From Clarireedia homoeocarpa (taxonomy: Eukaryota > Ascomycota > Leotiomycetes > Helotiales > Rutstroemiaceae), in assembly GCA_001465935.1 (NCBI GenBank), contig LNKV01000001.1:1054001-1118000 (forward strand): DNA of 64,000 nt, given 5' to 3'. Positions within the stretch are counted from its first letter, which is position 1. Each line of letters starts with the position of its first letter. Below are positions 21,320 through 33,900 of this stretch, in pieces. Both the position numbers and the translations under genes were made by a program. The notes under the pieces are model-generated. The model was not told where the DNA came from. It was given only the letters and a program-made list of their open reading frames with translations, and did not search any database.

Positions 21320-23299
21320 TCATTCAGCGATCCTGAAAATCCTCTTCCGCCACATAAGCGCAATGGCAAATACTTCTGCAGCAGCAAATGCTGTGGCGAA
21401 TATCATTTGTGTGTTATATCCCTCTGCAAAGATATGTCGGATCCGGTGTTTGTCGTCGGGACCATAGGGGGCAATGTTCTGAATAGATTGCATGATAAGC
21501 TCGACCTTCTCAAGCGATAGGAATACGAGTAGTTTAGGTTTGTTGATGCTGTAGACGACACTAGTAACGATGGAAAGCCCAATAGATCCACCGAGGAAAC
21601 GGAATTGATTGATAGCGGCTGTAGCGACAGCTAAATCACGGTTGGCTGCGACGAAAGGTGTGATGATGATAAGCGTCCCAGTTTGCAAACCCGTGCCAAG
21701 ACCGGCCATAAACTCGTAAGCGTAAGAAGCCTTCAGAAGATCTCCATTCGTAGGAAGCTGTGTCATCAACGCACAACCGATAATTTGAAAAGCGGTACCA
21801 ACCATAAGAACGAAAATCGGTGGAACTTTGGCTTTGCTGGAGAGAGCGGCACCGACGAATGATCCGGAAGGAACAAGAGCTCCATATGCTAGAAGCTTTA
21901 CACCAGCTGCAAGAGGCGAGAGTCCATTGACAGCTTGCAGACGAAGAGGAATTTGGATCACACAGACTGTGAATACAATTCCCGTTAGGAAAGTATTACT
22001 GCGGAAGAATAATTAGTCAATGTGTAGAGAGAATAGGAAAGAGTAACCAACAGAATCATCCCCATCCAGACTCGATCTTCAATAAAACGCCATGGGAAGA
22101 CTGGCTCCATAGCCCCCTCACGTCTAGTGATAAATCTTTCCCATAATAAGAACCCAATGAAGCAAACTGGCGACAGAGCAAGAAGCACAACAATCGAAGC
22201 AGCCCCCCACGCGATGCCAGTTTCAACCTGCTGAAGAGCCGTAACAAGGAAGATAGAAGCAGCCAAAAGTAAAGCTGCGCCTTCAAAATCTAGTCTGTTC
22301 AGTGAGTTCATTGTGAAGTTATGAAACATTGAGCGCTTCTTCAATACTGGATGGTTATGGTACGGAAAGTTCATCGGGAGAGCGATCAACAACAGTAGTG
22401 CGGCTATTCCTGCTGCTGGGACACTTTACAAGCGTAATGTTAGTAAGAGCTTCTGACAACAGATTGCAGGTGACGACGAACTTGAGTAGAAAGACCCATT
22501 TCCAAGTGGTATGTTCGTTGATCAATCCTCCGCATAATGGACCGAGACATATGCCCAATGCAAATGTAAAGCTCACTAATCCAGCCATTTTCGTGTATTC
22601 GGTATCTGGAACCATCTCATAGACTGTGACCATCGAAAGTGCGTATACACCAGACCCTCCAATACCTTGGAACGCTCGAAGAGCAGCCCTTAAAAAGAAG
22701 TTAATGAAGAATGTACGGATGAAGTACACTGTTGCTTACAGTGATTCAATTGATGTTGCAGCAGCAGACGCTCCGGAAAATGCAGCAAACATAAGCAGCG
22801 ATCCCATAATGGTAATTTTGCGCCCAAAAATATCGCTCAATTTCGCCCACACGATGAAGAAACCTTATAGCCGTTAGATTTTTGCAAGTTCTACGCCTGT
22901 AGAGATGTAGAATCTTACCAGTATAGGTGATCAAGTATGAAGTTACAACCCAAGAGCTTTGCGCAAAACCCTTCAAGTCATTGGTGATGGAAACCAAACT
23001 AGTACTGACAATCGAAACCTCGAAGTTGGGAAGGAAAAGACCGAGACAGACGCTGTATTCTCCATGTTAGTTCTCATGATGTCCTCAAAATCTTCGAGCA
23101 GTGAGTCGAACGCAAGAGTGGTAATGTGGAGCCTCCATCCCGTCAAATATGTTTTCTTTGGATTTCCGTTTGGATCATTATGATCATCCTCAATTGATGA
23201 TACTGGCGTCGACCAAGTCTTCACACCAGGCGGCCCGTCCCCAGGTCCTGAAGATGTCCCAGGCTTTCCCTGACTACTCAAGTCGATACTTTCAGCCAT
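21320..23299 (-). CDS. MFS transporter, DHA2 (14-TM) type
   Basis: Six exons on the minus strand: 23299-23112, 23052-22919, 22863-22740, 22688-22482, 22423-22052 and 21998-21320. Together they encode 567 residues with every phase consistent. After a polar, Pro/Gly-rich N-terminus of about 55 residues come the first helix (GLFLPNFEVSIVST), the domain-2/3 region FFIVWAKLSDIFGRK, the antiporter-type motif LGICLGPLCGGLI and LLNVPAAGIAALLL. NTFLTGIVFT and a long C-terminal half with repeated hydrophobic helices follow. This is the layout of fungal drug and toxin exporters at the plasma membrane. The start could instead be six codons upstream (23317). Its position between an FSH1 hydrolase and a PKS suggests export of the polyketide; this is inference. 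Introns 1, 4 and 5 use GTT-type donors. Confidence 0.87.
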
Positions 23300-24694
23300 T
23301 TTGATGTATGGAGGCATCGACCGAGTTGTGCGGAAGAACGAGACTTTGTGTTGGTGGTAAAGGAGATCAAGTAGCACAAAATCTAGTGCTATCAAGGCTA
23401 ATCGGAATTTTATTAAGTATACTGTAAGTGGCAAGTTGCGGGCAGTTGTTGGTGAAAGTGGGCCTCGAAGTTGGTACTAAGCTCTTCTAGCTTGTGAACA
23501 GACATTCAATTCATCAATTGGCTGTTAGCACGGAAGCGTACCTATATCAATATGATAAACGGACTGGAAGGGGTCTGGCGCAAAACGTGCTGAGAGATTT
23601 GGACGCACCATGTAACCATGCTTTGCAAGAGGCCCCGGTTGTTGTGCCCCAGAAAGGATTGGAGTGGAGAACATAGGTACGGGACAGCATCCCACATTTA
23701 CACCTGATAATAGGCGGTACGACATTGTACGTAGGCTATTGGCACAAAACGGCCGGGCTAATTCATTGCACAAATTCGTCAGCCTGATGTTACATCTAAG
23801 GATCAAACAAGCATATGAAGTATATCTTCGGCAACATCTTCTACAGAAAGCTTAGAATGTGAAGCCGCCCGCCTCGATGGTCTCGCCGATCTTGAAAGGA
23901 AACAGGAGCCCACAATACGCCTTCTCCATGTGAATCAGCTTCCTCAGTTTCCTACGTGCCAAGCGCCCTCTCCCCCACTCTAGAAATAAAAATCCCCCCC
24001 AGGTAAGATACAGGGGGAAGCATGCCTGTGTGTACGTAAGACTAACGCACCCTGTAGGGGCGCCCATGCGCCTCGTTTTTCGCGTTGATCGATCACACAA
24101 CCTTATTTAAGGGAGTTTAGATAGATGAATGCTTTAAATCCTAGTAAATCCTCGCATTTCCGTTGCGCAATTTCTACCGTATTCGGTCCATGAGACACTC
24201 AGATGGTTTTTACGCAGGCAGCCTCACCTATATGTGTAGACCAGGTATCCGTGGTGCATGATCCAAGGCGCTTATCGACAAAACCACGTTGCGGACCCGT
24301 GTTGTGATAGCATCGATGAGCAGCTATTGACCTGTGCTTGATTCCCAACTCCTGCTGTGGGGCAAATGTAAACATATGGACTTGTCGATGCATTAGGTCT
24401 TTGTATGATCGTGGGAGCCAAGACTTTCTATGATTTTCATAGAAGCGTTCGCGATCGATGGTGCAACGAAGAATGGGCCAGATTATGACGAATTGGACCC
24501 TATGTGGGATTATACAATAATAGCAGCTGTGCAACTGATTGTTGGACTGACCGTTGGTCATTCTCCTCAAGGCTGTGTATCTAGTTGCTCCACTATATTT
24601 CGAGCAGTCCGCTGTAACTGGCTCCTATTCAGCATTTTGACAGCATGACGGGAGGAATTTTTGGATTGGATGAGGGCTGGGTCGTAATGCGTTT
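23300..24694. other. Spacer upstream of the MFS gene
   Basis: No gene supported. The left end contains the MFS promoter and 5' leader. Short frames at 23525-23855 and 24199-24648 have no recognisable features. Confidence 0.5.
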
Positions 24695-25944
24695 CTATAC
24701 TATATCTATCGTTCTTTCTATGGTAATCATATTCCCCCCAATATTCTCTTCTTCGGAGTGAGCATGCCGCAGCTGTGCTGAACTTTCTCCCTTAATAGTC
24801 GTAAGATGTATATAATTCGATTGGTATTCCCTCAACTCGTTATATGTATTCCCCTTGTAGCCTTCTAACGCAATCGACTTCGTGTTGTTGATATTGTATT
24901 TTGGTGGTTTGATTTCGATTCCATATCGCTCTGATATACACCGGGTAAGGAGTCGACCTAGAGGCCGGTATGTCGGTAGACACGCGCAGAGTACTGCGGT
25001 CCCGCAGTGAATGAAAGACCAAAGTTCGACCTCATATTCATCCACTAAGGTATATTAGCGACTTGTGTCGCCGAATGAAGTCAAGGGAACAGCTCACCAT
25101 GTATCGAGTTAGGTATATACGAGTATTTTGCTCGAAGGATACCAGTAAAAATAATACTTTTGAAGTCAGTAAAGGGTTGGACCAACGACATAACAGAAAC
25201 AACTAACAATATTCCAACCAAAAACACGCATATCAAAATAACTTTGTCTCGCCGCACCAACTTTAGACTTAAAATCAACCTTATTGGTAATACCAAGATG
25301 ATTGTATCAATGATCGTTTCAACAATTCCCATCAGAAGAGCGAATAAATCATAGTTGAAACAATACCCGTTGATTTTTGCTCCCCAAAGTCTTCGATCCG
25401 GAGTTTCCGGTAGGCAAACCACAGTTGTAGTTGGAATTACTACCACGAACCATACAATGCTCAGAATTCTAATCCAGTAACAATACTTTCTAAGTTGCGC
25501 CGTCGAAAATACATGATAGTACAAGCACAAGATTGAGAACCTGATGGCAGTTGTAATGACGGGATACAAGAGAGACCCGATGATTAAAGCCTGATGAAAC
25601 AACGTCAATACGGGAGACTGTGATGTCTCAGATAAGTTACACAGACCTGGCCCAAAAAGAAAGCATCATCGAATCCGCGCAATGCTCCTGTATAACGGTT
25701 AGTCTTGTTCGAGCGAGAAGGCTTGCCGGAAAAACCAACCACAGGTAAGAATTCCAAGTGCCGCGCAAATGAAAAGCTGTGCGCAGAGAATCCACCAGTC
25801 ATCGGATCGTATCTTGGACCCTATTGAAGCTTTGGAAATGAATCTCAACCCGACAGCAAACGTAGCTATGCCAGTCATGATAGCGCCGACATAGATATTT
25901 GTCTTGGACTGCCAAGGCAGTGTGTCGAACGTTGCCCAAGCCAT
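24695..25944 (-). CDS. Rhodopsin-domain integral membrane protein (SAT4/PTH11-like family)
   Basis: Four exons, 25944-25740, 25687-25647, 25590-25098 and 25044-24695, give 362 residues in one frame. The N-terminus (NIYVGAIMTGIATFAVGLRF, then RSDDWWILCAQLF) matches the start of the fungal rhodopsin-like domain. Next come DDAFFLGQALIIGSLLYPVIT, a Cys-containing loop, IVETIIDTIILVLPIRLI and the last helix SFIHCGTAVLCACLPTYRPL. Seven hydrophobic helices can be drawn, with a polar cytosolic tail of about 80 residues. This large, variable family includes Pth11-related putative receptors; ligands are mostly unknown, and retinal binding should not be assumed. It sits between the MFS transporter and the PKS. 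The 3' boundary is the first in-frame stop and could change if a further intron exists. Confidence 0.82.
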
Positions 25945-27282
25945 CTCCTATGGCGCAGATTCAGCTAAAAAGTGGCGGACATCCCCAAGATTTAATGAGA
26001 TGTATCGTAGTATTGTACAAATGAAGCTCGTCAAACTCACATGGCCTAAAATCTTATCTCCACGTGGAAGCAAAGTACATATACTATATATGTGATGTTC
26101 TAGCGGGGAAAGAACACGATCACCCAACTATGATTGGGGATGTCACGCTTGTAGACACCAGAGGTGGGAATATGACATATTAATCATGAGCTTCAAGGAC
26201 AGAACAGGCAGCTCAGAGCTAGTCTAAGGTATCTGTAATTCATCCTTCACTCGTGCTTACCTCATTTCAAATCTTCAATCACGCCTGCTAGGGACGAAAT
26301 TGATAGCATTTTTGGGGTTTCTGTGAAAACCCTGGCTGAAGTGTCATTCTGTGTGCTCATTGTCCCCCATCTACGAATGAAATGGCGGAATGGGATGATG
26401 CGAAGACAGGAGGATTGAAGCGCTGGTCAGCGGCGCTTCCAGGCATCTAACTTCCATAAATACATCAGACAGGGATGGATGGTTAAGTGGCGCGTGAAAA
26501 GGAATTTTCGTAGGCAAATAGCGGGGACCTCGCACCGTGTAGCACACACGGCTAGTCAACTCATGCGATTTTACATAAGGCAAGACGAGAAAACTAGTGG
26601 CTGTCAGTGGATTGCATTAACTTTGATAGATCCTACGGGTGTTCGCTAGTTACCAGGAAGATACTGTGGTGGTGGTTGGTTCAAGTACGGGTACGCCGCG
26701 AGCAGCAATACCTAGCTGATTGAAGCGGAGGCAGACACGCATCAAGTGAACCACAACCCTTTCTCACGATAGGGTGAAAGTAAACGACGAGTAGAAGAAG
26801 CAAGGAACAAAAGAATTATGGTGTCTGAAGAAGAGAAGAGGCTGCTCAAAGGGGTGGGGAGGCCTAACCATCATATCGAACTTATCAACTTACCCAATAA
26901 TTTGTAGTCTTACCATCCCCATTCATTGTACATCAGATACTGACTGGTAATTGACCGAAGCCATAATTGGGCAGAGATTCCGTCCGAAATTGCCAGACGG
27001 TGTTGCGCTGGCTCGCTGGGTAGAAACTGGAAAAATGTTGGAATGGTGCTAGGGTATAGCTCTAAGTACGAAATACTCGCCCACCCATATATAGTAAGGG
27101 GGCGCATAATTATAGTGGGTAGTAAATTTATACTACTTTGGGCAATAGCACAGTTAGAGTAATATTGAATTACAAACATGACTATACTAAGTTTATCTTA
27201 GATCCGATAATCAACAACATCTCCACCACTCTCCTTCAGAGTAAGCCACTTGTTAAAAACATCTTACTACTTATGTACAATA
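25945..27282. other. Spacer, partly AT-rich
   Basis: No supported gene. The left end holds the promoter of the rhodopsin-domain gene. A segment around 27040-27200 is AT-rich and resembles decayed non-coding DNA. Confidence 0.45.
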
Positions 27283-27754
27283 TCATGCCATAATCATCCT
27301 CAATGCCGATGCACCGACATGCTCAGGCTTCAAGGGTACGAGATCTACTTGTAGAAGAACTAATCCTACCCCGTAAATTGTCGCGGCCATGCTGGAGAAC
27401 CACTTTTTGATCGAATCATCAACAATGGCCTGGCCAAACTCATTAGTTTAACCAACTCCACGCACCCGAACGGCCCTCGAAAAACGGATATTGGAAGCGG
27501 ACTCACAATGAGGAAGATTGCGAAGGCATTCTTTGGCTCGAAACCCAGTTTCGGATAACTCTCCGCGCATCTAATGAAAACTCAGCTCCTCTTTTCGCCT
27601 GTGCATGGTTCCCTGAGCATGAAAGGCTTATCTCTTACAGTAGTACTAACTATTCCAACAAAGCCGGAATCTGATTCTGCACATATTGCCACCGGAGGAT
27701 GATACCAAAGCCGCCGCCTGTACCAGAGGCAATGGAAACAGTGGCATGTGGCAT
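27283..27754 (-). CDS. Unrecognised small spliced gene upstream of the PKS (candidate)
   Basis: Three minus-strand segments, 27754-27660, 27570-27507 and 27429-27283, join in phase to 101 residues ending in a stop. The 27506-27430 intron has a strong GTGAGT donor and CAG acceptor. The 27659-27571 intron relies on a weaker GTTGGA donor. The product reads like real protein: IASGTGGGFGIILRWQYVQ, YPKLGFEPKNAFAIFLI, then DDSIKKWFSSMAATIYGVGL and a hydrophobic C-terminal part that could be membrane-associated. In-frame sequence continues upstream of the Met at 27754 (GNPW), and a GTGAGT at about 27813 hints at another 5' exon, so the N-terminus is uncertain. I recognise no family. It is transcribed divergently from the PKS about 200 bp away and could share its promoter. 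A pseudogene is possible. Confidence 0.4.
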
Positions 27755-27957
27755 CCAGGGATTACCCCCTGTTTGGGAGTCTCTTTACTAACCGGGGACT
27801 CACATGGCAGCGAGTTGGCAGATTTCCACTCAGTGCATCCTCATCTTCATATTATGACCGTCAAACCTAAGCCTTAAGACCAACTTTGTATTTCAGTCTT
27901 CATCTCATCGCGCATGCATTCCTTAGACCTTGTGCTTCTTTTCAATTTCCTTTGACC

Positions 27958-30900
27958 ATGTCGCCAGGAAAGCTAAACACCCCTACAAGTTTCCCTGCTT
28001 CAGAGGCCTCGTCGATTTCTTCAGGACTTGATCAATATATGCTGGACAGTAATGTGTTGGAACCTCTGGCAATCGTGGGTTTCTCCCACAAATTCCCTGA
28101 AGATGCGACCACCGCGGAAGCTTTCTGGAAAATGCTAGAGGAAGGTCGTTGTGTGTCATCAGAGTTTCCACGAGATCGCATGAATATAGACGCATTTTAT
28201 CAGGCGGATGAGAAGCAGGGCACGGTATGTGGTCGAGCCTACCTTGTCATCACCTCCACCTTTTGCACACTTCCCCGCCCCGCAATGCTGATCTACATTT
28301 TAGTTACCATTACGGGGGGCACATTTCATTAAGGACGACATTAGAGCTTTTGATGCGCCTTTCTTCTCTATCACACCAGCAGAAGCAACAGCTTTGGATC
28401 CCCAACAGCGAGGGCTACTGGAAACAGCATACAGAGCGATCGAGAATGGTAGGCCTGCCACCCTTTGTCAAGACATGAGCTAACTGTCGTAGCTGGAATA
28501 CCTATGGACACCCTTCTGGGGTCGAATACATCGGTGCACACTGGATGTTTCACCGCCGAGTAGGTTGACTCCAATTCATTGTATGGTCATCGTCGTCCCA
28601 TGTTGCTGACCGGTTGGAAAGTTACTTAATGCTTGCTGCCAAGGATCCCGAAATGATGTCAAAATACACAGCTCCGGGAATTGCTTCTACTATGCTTTCT
28701 AACAGAATCAGCTGGTTCTTCGATCTGAAAGGAGCTAGTGTAACTCTCGACACTGCGTGCTCGAGTAGTATGGTTGCCCTTGATATGGCATGTCAGGGGC
28801 TATGGAATCACACTGCCAATACAGTAAGAATATGCACATTGCCCGGAGGATGGCGAAATATTATTGAGCCTGAGCATGTTCTAATATTACTTCCAGGCCC
28901 TCGTTGCAGGCTGTAACTTAATATACTCACCTGTTATGACGCTTGCGTTATCTAATATGAGCTTCTTATCGCATGATAGTCGCTGTTACAGTTTCGATCA
29001 TCGCGCGAATGGTTATAGTCGTGGTGAAGGTTTTGGTGTTCTTGTTGTTAAGAGGCTCTCAGACGCAGTCCGCGATAACGACACAATCCGAGCAGTAGTG
29101 AGATCGACGGGTTCGAACCAAGATGGCCACACACCGGGTATCCATCAGCCGAGCAAGGACTCACAAGCTGCGTTGATCCGCTCTTGCTACGAGAGAGCCG
29201 GCCTAGAACTTGATGAAACAAGATTCTTTGAAGCCCACGGAACAGGTACCGCAGTAGGAGACCCTATCGAGGCTGCTGCCATAGGTGAGGTGTTCCAAGA
29301 TTATAGAAGTAACGAGGATCCATTATACATGTGAGTACTACGAATTATACCTAAATAGAGGTTGGCTGACTTGGAGATATGTAGTGGTGCGGTGAAGGCA
29401 AATATCGGACATCTGGAAGGTGCCAGTGGAATTGCTGGTATAATTAAGACTATCATGGTTCTAGAAAAGGGCGTTATCCCACCTAATACTAATTTTGAAC
29501 GACTAAATCCTAATATCGACCAAGACTTTTTCAATATCAAGGTAAGAAAATGATTTGAAAGCGTCCCAAGAAGAAAAGGATTCTAACCAATACTAGTTCC
29601 CAATCACGAGTACTCCTTGGCCTACAAATGGTTTACGCCGAGCATCTGTCAACTCCTTTGGATTTGGAGGCGCAAACGCACATGCAGTGTTGGAAGACGC
29701 TTATAACTTCCTACGTTTAAGAAGCATTGTAGCGAATCATCGTACAGTGGCTAGACCACCTTTGATCGAAGACATTCAGCGCGTGGTTCAAGAGCCAGTA
29801 GAACTCTCTGAATCTGAGTCGGCAACGCTTCCCAAAATCCTGGTATTTTCGGCAGCTGATGAGAAAGCGATGAAGCGACTATCTGAGGCATACAGCGAGT
29901 ACTTCACGCCGAGTCAATTAGTCCGCGAGAAGGACCCCGAGTATCTAAGCAATCTTGCCTACACCTTAGATTCACGGAGAAGTGCTTTACCTTGGAAGTC
30001 CTATGCGATCATAAACTCGAAGAAAGCACTTACGAATTTAAAGAGCACCACCTCGAAGCCAGTGCTTGCAGGCCCGGCGCCTGGTTTAGGCTTTATCTTC
30101 ACCGGTCAAGGAGCTCAATGGTTTGGCATGGGTCGGGAGTTACTTCTCTATCCCGTATTCAAGAACAGTCTGTTGAATGCCCAGGAATATCTCAAGGACC
30201 TAGGTTGCCAGTGGTCATTAATTGGTAAGAATAGAAGCATTGCAGATCAGCACAAACACAACTGACAAGAGAATAGACGAACTTCTCAAGACGAAAGAGA
30301 CCACGAGGATTAACGAACCAGAGTTGAGCCAATCGATATGTACAGCTGTGCAGGTCGCTTTAATAGATCTTCTACGGAGTTTTGGAGTAAAACCCAGAGC
30401 TGTGGTTGGCCATTCTAGTGGTGAAATTGCGAGCGCGTAGGTTGAAGCTTGGATTGTGACATTGAGATAGCGACTCACATAAGTGTAGATATTCTATCGG
30501 TGCCATTTCATGCAATTCAGCATGGAAGATTGCATTCTATCGAGGCCTTCTGGCTAGTAAATTGTCGAGAACTTCAACAACAAAAGGCTCCATGATGTCA
30601 GTGGGGCTGTCTGAGCGCGATGTTCAGCCTTACCTGGATAGAGTTACAATTGCACCCGGCAAGCTTCCCTTGGTTGTCAGCTGTATAAACAGTCCAAAAA
30701 ACGTTACAATTTCGGGAGATGTCTCCGACATCGAAAGATTGCAAGCTCTTCTGGTGGAGGACAGCATCTTCGCACGGAAGCTCCAGGTTAATATAGCGTA
30801 TCATTCACCGCAGATGAACGAAATCGCAGATGAGTATTTGGCTCATTTGGATGATCTCGAGGCTGGTGATTTTAACTTAAAAGACGCTATCATGATCTCA

Positions 30901-33900
30901 TCAGTCACTGGAGCCCGAATCCACAAGAAGGAGCTGCGCAATGGAAGCTATTGGGTTTCAAACATGGTCTCACCGGTCAAATTCGCTAACTCCCTAGGTC
31001 TTGTCTGCTCACAATCCGCAAAGGCATTGCGAAAGAAGTTGGATGGAAGTCATCGAAACTTCGTGATTGTTCACGATGTATTAGAGATTGGTCCCCATTC
31101 AGCGCTGCAAGGTCCGGTTCGCGATATTTTGCAATCAATCAACCGTAATGGGAAGGTAAACTACCACTCAGCGTTGGTCAGATATCGTTCGGCTATTGAA
31201 ACGACTCTCGAAGCTTGCGGAAACATCTTCGCTCGAGGCCATTTCGTCGACATCGGACGCATCAACCGACCAGGCGGGAAGCTGGCCAGCCAGACCGCAC
31301 CTGTAGTTCTCACGAATCTACCGGAGTATACATTCGACCATTCAACTTTTTATTGGCACGAGAGTCGCCTCAGTAAAGGTCTTAGATTACGTCGTCATGG
31401 ATTCAATCCTCTACTCGGGACCCCAGTGGCAGATTGGAACCCTCTCGAGGGTCGGTGGAGACATGTGCTTAAATCTTCGGAACTTGCATGGATTGAAGAT
31501 CATAATGTTAGTTGCTCAATTACTCTTTTGTGCTTGTTTTTCGATGGCTAACTTCGAATAGATTAATGGCTCCATCCTATATCCCGGTGCTGGTACATTA
31601 GTAATGGCCATCGAGGCCGCGAAGCAGATGGCAGAGGATCGAACCATCGTCGGCTTCGAGTTGAAAGACGTCACCTTCCACACCGCGCTAAATCTATCAT
31701 CGAAGTCTGACGGTTTAGAGACCCAATTCTATCTCCGCCCGCTACGAGACTCGTCAGACAAAGATAATCAATGGTCTGAATTCCGTCTATGTATAAATGA
31801 GGGTGATGAGTGGACAGAGACATCCAGGGGTACAATCCAGGTTGTGTATGAGAGTGAGCAATCGGTCATCGACGGTGGTAGAGAAGCAAGAGAAGAAATT
31901 CTTAGCATTCGTACCAGCCATGAGAAGGGTGCCGTGGCATGTGATCAGACAGTACCGGCAGATTTAATGTATCAAGGTCTTCACAACCTTGGATATCAAT
32001 ACGGACCCAGCTTCAGGCCGATATCGAAGCTACGCTACAACGACAAGGAAGAGGCTATGGCAGAGATCAACCTCTCTCATGCATCACTCGAAAGCGAATC
32101 GAAGATCGCCAAGAAACATGTCATCCATCCAACTACCCTCGATGGTGTGGTTCAAATGTCTCTCGTAGCCATGACTCAAGGTGGTACAAAGTCTATTGCA
32201 ACGCGAATTCCGACAAGAATTGGACGTCTTTGGGTCAGCGACAAAGGTTTGAATGGAGCCAGCACGGACTCTGTTAATGCTCACGCGGAGATCAAAGAAA
32301 AAGGAGACCTTGGACTCGTATGCTGCATTTCTGTCCTCGGCAAAGACAACAAGAACCTTTTGCTACGCCTAGACGACCTTGAGACAACATCCATTAACTC
32401 TAATTCGGACACCATGGATCAGTCGAATCCAAAGCAATTGTGCTACAGTCTTCAGTCCCGCCCTGATGTTGATCTTTTATCACCTAGAATTTTGAAAGAA
32501 GATCAGCACATGATCAACGGCTTCGGCAAGGATCCAGCAGATTTGTTCTATGATATCACTTGTCTCCAAGCCACTTTCATTGCAGAAGCTCTTAGTGACT
32601 TGTATCAAAGTGGCCATCATCCTGCTAACGAGCATCTTGTGAAATATGTTTCGTGGATGCAGCAAAACCAGGGAAAACTCTGGATGAATCCACGTTATGG
32701 CATTGGTGCTGACATTGACCGACTTCTAGGAGATTTCGCTCACCGTAATGCTATTTGTGAGAAGATTGAGAATGATGGACGGGGCACCCTATTCGTGGAG
32801 ATTGGAAGAAACTTGAGCCAAATTCTCAGAGGCCAACTCGATCCTGCGACTCTCTTCTCAGATGGAGATCTTCTCAAAAGGTACTACCAGATATCAAAGG
32901 CTAAGAGTGCTGGAATTCACCGATTTGAGGAATATTTGGATCTTCTTGCTTTTAAAAACCCCGAGATGAAGTTCCTTGAGGTTGGGGCAGGCACCGCTTC
33001 AATGAGTGAGGTTATTGTGAAAACGCTTACATCAAAAGACGAGGGAAAATCTTCATCTATTGTGCCAAGATATTCGGAGTACACAGTTACGGATAACTCT
33101 GCATCATCTATCAGCGGGGCTCAGGAGACTTTAAAGGATTACAATAGATTAAAGTTCTTGACATTCGACATTGAAGACGACCTTGCAAAGCAGGACATGA
33201 AACCAGCATCATACGACATCATTGTCGCAGCACACGCGCTTAGCTCCACGAAGAATTTGGTATCTACAGTTCAGAAACTCCGTACACTATTGAAAAATGG
33301 TGGGAAATTAATCCTTCTAGAAACAACCCGCCCTGGAACTCTCGGCGAGTTTGCCTTTGCCCTTCAGCCTAGCTGGTGGCACAAAATCGAGGATAATCGC
33401 CGCAACAGTCCATATATCTCGGAACAAAAATGGCACGAGCTGTTGGGCGAGAACGGTTTTACTGGAGCGGATATCGTCTTCCGAGATTATGAAGTCCCTG
33501 AGTGCCATGAATGGAGCATCATCGTATCTACTGCTTCGGAAAGTGTGCCACAGGACATTCCTTCAGTAATCATTATCGCCGATCCCACCTCTTCTAACCA
33601 ACAGGAGCTTGCCAGACGCTTCCAGACCCAACCTGATTTGAATCCAATCACCAATTTCACTGTCATGTCCTTAACCGAAGCCGCTGCATCGCCTCTGGTC
33701 TCCACTTCTTCCATTTTGTTCTTATCTGAGATTGAACGTCCTATACTCAGAAACATGAACCCTGAAACTTTCACATCATTGCAGAAATTACTTCTAGCAG
33801 CGCACAAGGTTCTTTGGGTAAGTGACAGCAGCATGAGTGTCGAAACCTCGCCCGACTTTGGTATGATCGTCGGACTAGCGAGGGTATTGCGAGCGGAGAA

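Noticed and set aside
29108..29124. GGTTCGAACC-like B-box as a tRNA gene
   Set aside because: It lies inside the PKS ketosynthase coding sequence (STGSNQDG) with no tRNA structure.
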